A stretch of DNA of 64,000 nt from Earliella scabrosa (Eukaryota > Basidiomycota > Agaricomycetes > Polyporales > Polyporaceae), in assembly GCA_022605405.1 (NCBI GenBank), contig JABYQQ010000005.1, forward strand, positions 2,790,001 to 2,854,000. The letters are read 5' to 3'. The notes under the pieces are model-generated. The model searched no databases. It was given only the letters and a program-made list of their open reading frames with translations, and was not told where the DNA came from. Positions within the stretch are counted from its first letter, which is position 1. The number at the start of each line of letters is the position of its first letter. Positions 59,197 to 64,000 of this stretch are shown here, piece by piece. Made by a program: the position numbers and the translations under genes.

Positions 59197-60462
59197 CTAC
59201 ACACCCAGGCCAATTATTAAAGAGGTATCAAGAGCCACATACACTGATTCTCCTGGAACAGCCGGCAAATGCAACTTCTTCTTGATGACACAGTGCTCCG
59301 CTACAGAAAACCATCGACAGTGTTCATCATACTCACATCGGTATGAGCTTCTTAAGCCCCAGATCACGGCCGGTCCATGTGGAGGTATGTGTCGGTCCAT
59401 CAGTTCCGCACGGTGAACTGGAGAGAGGGGGTCCACAAAGTCTACAAAGGATTCAGAGTCTCCAAAGAACCGGCATTGTCGAGGACAACAATACTGATCC
59501 CGGAAACACCTTCCCTCCAGCCACATGTCAGGGTATGGAAAGGTTCTTGAACGACTAGGCGCGCCCACTACTGGGTAATACTCCACGGAATAGAAGGAGC
59601 TACGCCGGTTGTGGTAGATAGCTGGCCGGACGATCCTTTGTTTGGTCAAGGGGCGGGGAACGCGCACACTGTTCGCCGAGCACCTCCTCGAGCGCTGAGA
59701 AGAGCCTCGGAGCAAGTCGGCCGGATTCCAGACGACAGTGAAACCTTGATCGCAGAGCCAATTCAACATATCGCAGTCGAACGGCAAAGGATGCAAGGTG
59801 CTTTCGTCTGCCAGCAGTCCTTGTCGACGGAGTGTGAGGGCGGGGTAAGCACAGCCGAATGACTCCGCGGTAACGAAGTTCATCAGCGCTGTACATGGGC
59901 CACTTGCTATCGGAGACAGTGCGCTGATGGTTGACGATCGCCACACGACAAGAGCGCATCCGGTCTTCAGGGTGAACACCGAGCACTCCTCGACCTCCCG
60001 TCCTGCCACCGACAGGCCTCCGAATGTCGTTACTCGAACGATATCCATCGACAGCATGTCGTGCACCCGGTTGACATACAAAGGGTACCATGCATGCGGC
60101 GTGAATAGCTGGAGTCGTTGAGGGAGGAGTCGGTGATCTCGAAGGAGAAAGACTAAAGCGATCTCGCATCCCAATACGGCACGATGAGAGGACATTGCGT
60201 CGAGAAACTCGAGATCGTCTCCAATCATTCTAGAGAGGAGGATGCACAGTGATGTGCGAACCATCGCGACCGCAAGCGCATGCATTTGGTGACAGGTGTC
60301 GCGAAGGGACACCAATGCGCATATGTCCAAGTGATCTGCGATCATGTATCCCACCTCGAGTGGGAGACTTCCACGACCATCAGCCAAGCAATCTCCCCAA
60401 CAGCACAAGTTTAACACCGACCCAAATGCAGCCACTTACCTCAAGAGACCAACAGAAGGCAT
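59197..60462 (-). CDS. F-box protein with degenerate nucleotidyltransferase fold (copy C)
   Basis: Start ATG 60462 (MPSVGLL) splices through GTAAGT to SLPLEVGYMIADHLDICALV, then SLRDTCHQMHALAV, a good F-box. The following region matches copies A and B: HRAVLGCEIALVFLLRDHRL, but GS has become GC and DLDIYV has become RLQLFTP, so the catalytic Asp pair is gone. MDIVRVTTFG keeps a single acidic position. ALMNFVTAESFGCAYPALTL and RRQGLLAD match copy B closely. The C-terminal half adds QCRFFGDSESFVDFVDPLSP and a Cys/Arg-rich segment, ending LIIGLGV. Probably catalytically dead; binding role possible. Confidence 0.65.
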
Positions 60463-60847
60463 GTCGTACGCGGAGCGGCCAACAGTATGCGATGACGTGT
60501 CGGGAGGGGGAAGCGTCAGGCAGTACTAGTAGTCAATGTCGAGTCCTGAGATATGGAGGTGACGCCAATATCGGCAAAATCATCTCTACTCTGCGCTCCC
60601 ATGCGACGCATCAAACAGACTAGGAACGACTGCGCGCAGCGGCACGACATACGCAGGCTTACGAGCACCGGCCATCGCCGCGTGTTGCAACTCCGCTCTA
60701 TTCCAACACTCCCAGGCCCAGCCATGTTCAACTTGGCACTTCTATTCCTCTCCACCTTGCATATCGCATCTTCTGTCCAACGCCTGCATCCCACATAGCC
60801 AATTGCAGTCCTGCCTTGCCCCGGGTATTCAATTTGTGGCGTTGACG
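60463..60847. other. Intergenic region
   Basis: About 0.4 kb between divergent features; no supported gene. Confidence 0.35.
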
Positions 60848-61740
60848 ATGGGGCGTTTTGGTGTCGTACACGAATCCCGCCGTCTCTCGTTGCTTCGGTG
60901 AGTGTTTGCTCTCCATGGCACTCGCGCACATGGAGCAGAGGCCGGCTCTGTTCTCATCGACTTGTGGTCTTGCCCGACACCGATCTTATCCCAACAGCGC
61001 AAAGAGTACAAGCGGCTGTACTCCGAGGCTTCACAACTCGCATCTCAACTCACACAAAGACTATCCGAGCACGATGCCTTTACCGTGGCAGTCGAAGAAA
61101 CCGGCGACAAGCTTCAGAGCTTTGCGACAACCAGCTCAGTGAGAAGCAGCTTGACGCTCTCAGTCGCCATCTCCGTATCATCCTCAAGGAGCTCGGAAGA
61201 CATCTCGACCCGTCGATTCCGTCCCGAGAAGAGCTCGAAGCAAACGAGTCAACGGATCCCGCAGAGAAGATTGAGGCTGTCATTACCAACAACCTTGTCC
61301 TCTTTCGTTCAATTCCTCGTCTACAACAGCATCACCAGAACTTCCTGAAAGTCATCCGCAAGCTTGGGGAGAATCCATGGCGCAACAGCGAGATTGACGT
61401 CCAGTCGTACAAGAAAGGGGTGGACAGTCTCTGTACCATGTTGCCTTGTCTTCAAGAACTCGGCACCGCTTCAGGGAGGCAACTGCTCCCCGGTAAGTCT
61501 CATGCTTGGATAAGAAAGTCAACATCTCATGCAGCAACTCCAGAACGCCATCGTATGGTCCACGAACACATCGCGATCCAGAATGGGTTGATCGTGGGTG
61601 CAATGGGCGTTGCGCTGTGCGGGATGTGGTTGGGAGACTTAGGAGAAGTGGCTATCGAACGACATGGAGCTGATCCAGGTGAGTTGCGGGTAGTTCTCAA
61701 TCCACATTGTGTCCGTTCTCACGCGCTCTCACTATTCTAG
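60848..61740 (+). pseudogene. Fragment of nuclear-basket protein TPR/MLP
   Basis: TPR/Mlp proteins are very long coiled-coil proteins of the nuclear pore basket. Here only an internal piece is seen: CDNQLSEKQLDALSRHLRII, then LKELGRHLDPSIPSREELEA, VITNNLVLFRSIPRLQQHHQ and NFLKVIRKLGE. These match the family's LSRQVQVLL...DP..PSDEELE...VITNNLVLFRSIP.LQ signature. The preceding coiled-coil text (KEYKRLYSEASQLASQLTQR, 61004 onward) is in a different frame, so there is a one-base shift near 61110-61120. The piece opens at ATG 60848 (MGRFGVVHESRR) and runs out into unrelated sequence. A full gene would be about 5-6 kb, so this is a captured or decayed fragment. Confidence 0.65.
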
Positions 61741-62029
61741 ACGTGTCACTCTGTTGACTCATGTACCTCTCTATACGCCGCGTACGATGTCATCTGCGTC
61801 TTGCACATCGTTTCTATGTGTGATCTCGGCGTTTGGCGTTACATCCTAGATGTATACAATGGCGTCGGTAGACCGATCCAGGGGAGTCTCACTATATGGC
61901 CCGCTGTACTTGCTCAATCTCATCTTACATTGAATAGTGGACTTCTGGTGAAATCGTGTTATAAACGCTCACATAGGAAGATACAATGACTTGTAAGATA
62001 CAATACACAACATCGAGCGAGCAGTACTT

Positions 62030-62572
62030 TCACTCCAATCTGTTCTCCGCATCAAAGGCTCTTCTGATCTCTCGCTCCATGACGCTCTGGAGCTCAGAGC
62101 AAAACACAGCCCAGACGATACTGGGCCTCCCGGCGACAGGAGGGGAGCGGTCAGCACATCACCTCAACGTGAGGAACAAGAGTACCCCTTCCTTGCTCCT
62201 CGATGGACACCATCACCTGGAAAAATATCTGCTCGCGTTAGAAGGCACGGACGACGCACACATGAACGAGACTCACCCTACGTCCATCCACGACCAGCGC
62301 CATGTACTGCTCCAGCGCGGTTACCCTTTCGCGACGTTGTGGGCCGGTTGGGGGGCTCTCAGCAGGGATGGACTCGAGTGACGGCTGAGGAGAACCTCCA
62401 ACAAGCGACGGAACGTCGCTGTCGTCAGAGTCATCCCAACGATAGGTGCCGGATGCGCCGTTGCTGGCACTACAGTCTATCAGTACGATCTTGCCGTTCC
62501 AGCCCAGTCAGGTCAGGCGTACCTGGAAGGGTCGCCCGGATCTTGCATAAGAAAGTCAGACGAGGTAGACAT
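62030..62572 (-). CDS. Small hypothetical protein with RRERV.ALE motif
   Basis: Start ATG 62572 (MSTSSDFLMQDPGDPS). A GTACGC donor and a CTGTAG acceptor give SASNGASGTYRWDDSDDSDV, then an acidic/Pro-rich stretch and GPQRRERVTALEQYMALVVD. After a second intron VMVSIEEQG follows. The 3' end is unresolved: the attractive last segment IVWAVFCSELQSVMEREIRR, ending AENRLE at 62030, needs a non-obvious donor. The RRxxx..LE block sits in the same context (acidic/Ser-rich leader before it, short exons after it) as in the 28.8 and 30.7 kb genes, so it may be a third family member. Function unknown. Confidence 0.5.
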
Positions 62573-62620
62573 CGCAAGACTCTCTGTAGGTTGGTTGGTA
62601 AGGGACGCGCTAATCGGTCT

Positions 62621-62632
62621 CCCTTATAAGGG
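62621..62632 (-). promoter_or_regulatory. Palindromic TATA box of the 62 kb gene
   Basis: CCCTTATAAGGG, a perfect palindrome containing TATAAG on the minus strand, about 50-60 bases before ATG 62572. Confidence 0.5.
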
Positions 62633-63372
62633 AATCAGCGCACACGCGCACACCAGTGGTGCCGCTGCACGGACACTGACTCTCGTTAACGAACCGCATT
62701 GGAAACGCACCGCTCATCTTGATGATAGATGACTCCCAACGAAACCGCACAGAGGAAACGTGGAGTTCCTATGCGGCTCGACCCGCAGAGTCCGCGCCCG
62801 ACATTGTCGTGAAGATCCACACGAACAGATCGAACTCACTTATTCCCTCGACCACGATGCAAATACGATTCAGCAACAGGCGCATGAAAGGTATGTGCTC
62901 CACTTCCTTGTGCCACAAGTCGCTCTAAAATGTGCTCCCAGTGCCACCTTGTGTGGTGTCGGAGTCCACCAATGTCCCGTCACGCATGATGGAAGTAATT
63001 GAACATCGTGTGCCCTGACCCCACAGGCGCACTACCATCAACGACCAAATTCCCACGAAACAATGCAGACGTCAGAACGCACTCCATGTCCCATTGTCTC
63101 ACCATCCCACCCGACATTTGTGATTTGCCACCGTCGGCCAATACTGCCCTCCTGTCGATGCGCCCCATGCTCCCACCTGAACGATGTCTGCGGCTCGCAC
63201 AACTTACGCCAACCATACCCCGTGCTTCGCACCGTCTCTCTTATACGGTCGTCCAGCCTCCGCCAGGTAATGTTCGTCAGAACTTGTCATATATCGCAGA
63301 AGCCACACTAACATACTAATGATACATTGGCGAAAACAATGCAATGCGAAACACGTATCAAGCCTTTCGTGA
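62633..63372. other. Region without a supported gene
   Basis: About 0.74 kb. A plus-strand segment near 62760-62890 reads like coding sequence (IELTYSLDHDANTIQQQAHE) up to a GTATGT donor, but no start or partner exon was found. The right end is 3' UTR of the R2 gene. Confidence 0.3.
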
Positions 63373-64000
63373 TTAACCCATTCTCGATCGCGACGAAACA
63401 AAAACGCGAGAGCGGACTTCAAACTTCGTGCTAATCGCGGACCTCTCCAGCGGTCTTGGCATGGCTTACCCGCGCTCCTACGTAGTCCGATACCCGCCGC
63501 TCGAAGAAGTTGGCACGCGCGCTGATCGAAGTGTTCTCCATGAAGGGAAACTACGCGCATGGTTATGAACGACCTACCCTACCCTGGAACGAATGGTACT
63601 CACTGGGTTTCTTTTCAAGAACAGCTGCGGGTATCCGAGCATTTGCAGTAGGTAGTCCGCGACATATTCCACGTAGTCGTGCATCATTGACGCGTTCATC
63701 CCCAGCAGAGGTGTGGTAAGTGCAGCTGCAGAGCAATTCGTGAGTCTAGTGCGCAACACGCCCAGTTCGGTCACGTCACCTTCGAAGAACTGGTGCTCCA
63801 GCTGTACAGCTTCCGACACCAAATCATACACATCTTGCCTGGGGACTCCGCCCCCTATCACCCGATAGAGGAGGCAAGCGAACCTCATGTGCATACCCTC
63901 GTCTCGCGATATCAGCTCGTTTGAGTGGCATAGCCCCGGCATCAGGCCACGGCCACGCAGCCAAAAGATAGCCGCAAAAGACGAGGAGAAGAAGATACCC
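63373..64000 (-). CDS. RNR2: Ribonucleotide reductase small subunit (R2), C-terminal part
   Basis: Beta subunit of class I ribonucleotide reductase, which carries the di-iron centre and tyrosyl radical and would feed R1. The 5' part lies beyond the right edge. Visible in order: GIFFSSSFAAIFWLRGRG, LMPGLCHSNELISRDEGMHM (Glu and His iron ligands of the SRDEGxH motif kept), FACLLYRV, LGMNASMMHDYVEYVADYLL and QLFLKRNP. An intron then leads to FPFMENTSISARANFFERRV. The remaining tail is uncertain: a last exon ending RSRVFVSSRSRMG is possible. The usual acidic C-terminal heptapeptide (FTLDADF type) that docks R2 on R1 is not recognised. The sequence is clearly more divergent than ordinary fungal R2, like the R1 gene 28 kb away on the same strand. 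The radical Tyr is outside the window. Confidence 0.85.

Noticed and set aside
32535..64000. An integrated giant DNA virus, because both ribonucleotide reductase subunits are present
   Set aside because: R1 and R2 are rich in fungal-type introns and no capsid, packaging ATPase or viral polymerase gene was recognised.

Overview
The window is nuclear DNA of a filamentous basidiomycete, most likely an Agaricomycete of polypore type. Genes are broken by many 50-60 base introns with GT..AG ends (GTGAGT, GTACGT and GTGCGT donors are common), intergenic gaps are short, housekeeping genes sit on both strands, and several protein families are typical of mushrooms (AAA-ATPase-like/PD-(D/E)XK proteins, expanded F-box proteins, MYND proteins). 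No prokaryotic operon, CRISPR array, rRNA or tRNA gene was recognised. All exon joins were made by eye.

Left part, about 1-27.9 kb: a compact housekeeping block. In order: a PPR-type mitochondrial protein (-, runs off the left edge), the large cap-binding subunit CBP80 (+), a YEA4/SLC35B4-type UDP-GlcNAc transporter (-), an aldo/keto reductase of the pyridoxal reductase type (+), two AAA-ATPase-like genes (-; the second carries a PD-(D/E)XK-like C-terminus), the tRNA adenosine deaminase subunit TAD2 (+), a mitochondrial FAD/folate carrier (-), a prolyl oligopeptidase (+) and a cytochrome b5/acyl-CoA dehydrogenase fusion (+). A perfect 93-bp inverted repeat lies between the two AAA-ATPase-like genes.

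Right part, about 28-64 kb: an accessory-looking island of short-exon genes, mostly without known function, mixed with unexpected copies of core genes. It holds a divergent but apparently intact ribonucleotide reductase large subunit (R1) at 32.5-35.7 kb and the C-terminal part of a small subunit (R2) at the right edge, both on the minus strand. It also holds three related F-box/nucleotidyltransferase-fold genes (43.5, 45.1 and 59.2 kb), of which only one keeps the nucleotidyltransferase acidic motif. There are three small genes with an (R/K)R..Y/V...LE motif (28.8, 30.7 and 62.0 kb), a Cys-rich gene, a MYND finger gene and a conserved unknown gene at 38.7-40.2 kb. Finally there are damaged copies of core or F-box genes: PRP6 with a frameshift and a stop, an F-box gene with a stop, and a fragment of the nuclear basket protein TPR/MLP. 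An AT-rich block at about 54-59 kb contains a 625-bp non-autonomous hAT-like element with 11-bp inverted ends and an 8-bp target duplication.

The housekeeping genes act separately (RNA capping and splicing, tRNA editing, transport, peptide and lipid turnover). The one functional pairing in the island is R1 with R2, which together would make a second, divergent class I ribonucleotide reductase unless they are the only copies in the genome.
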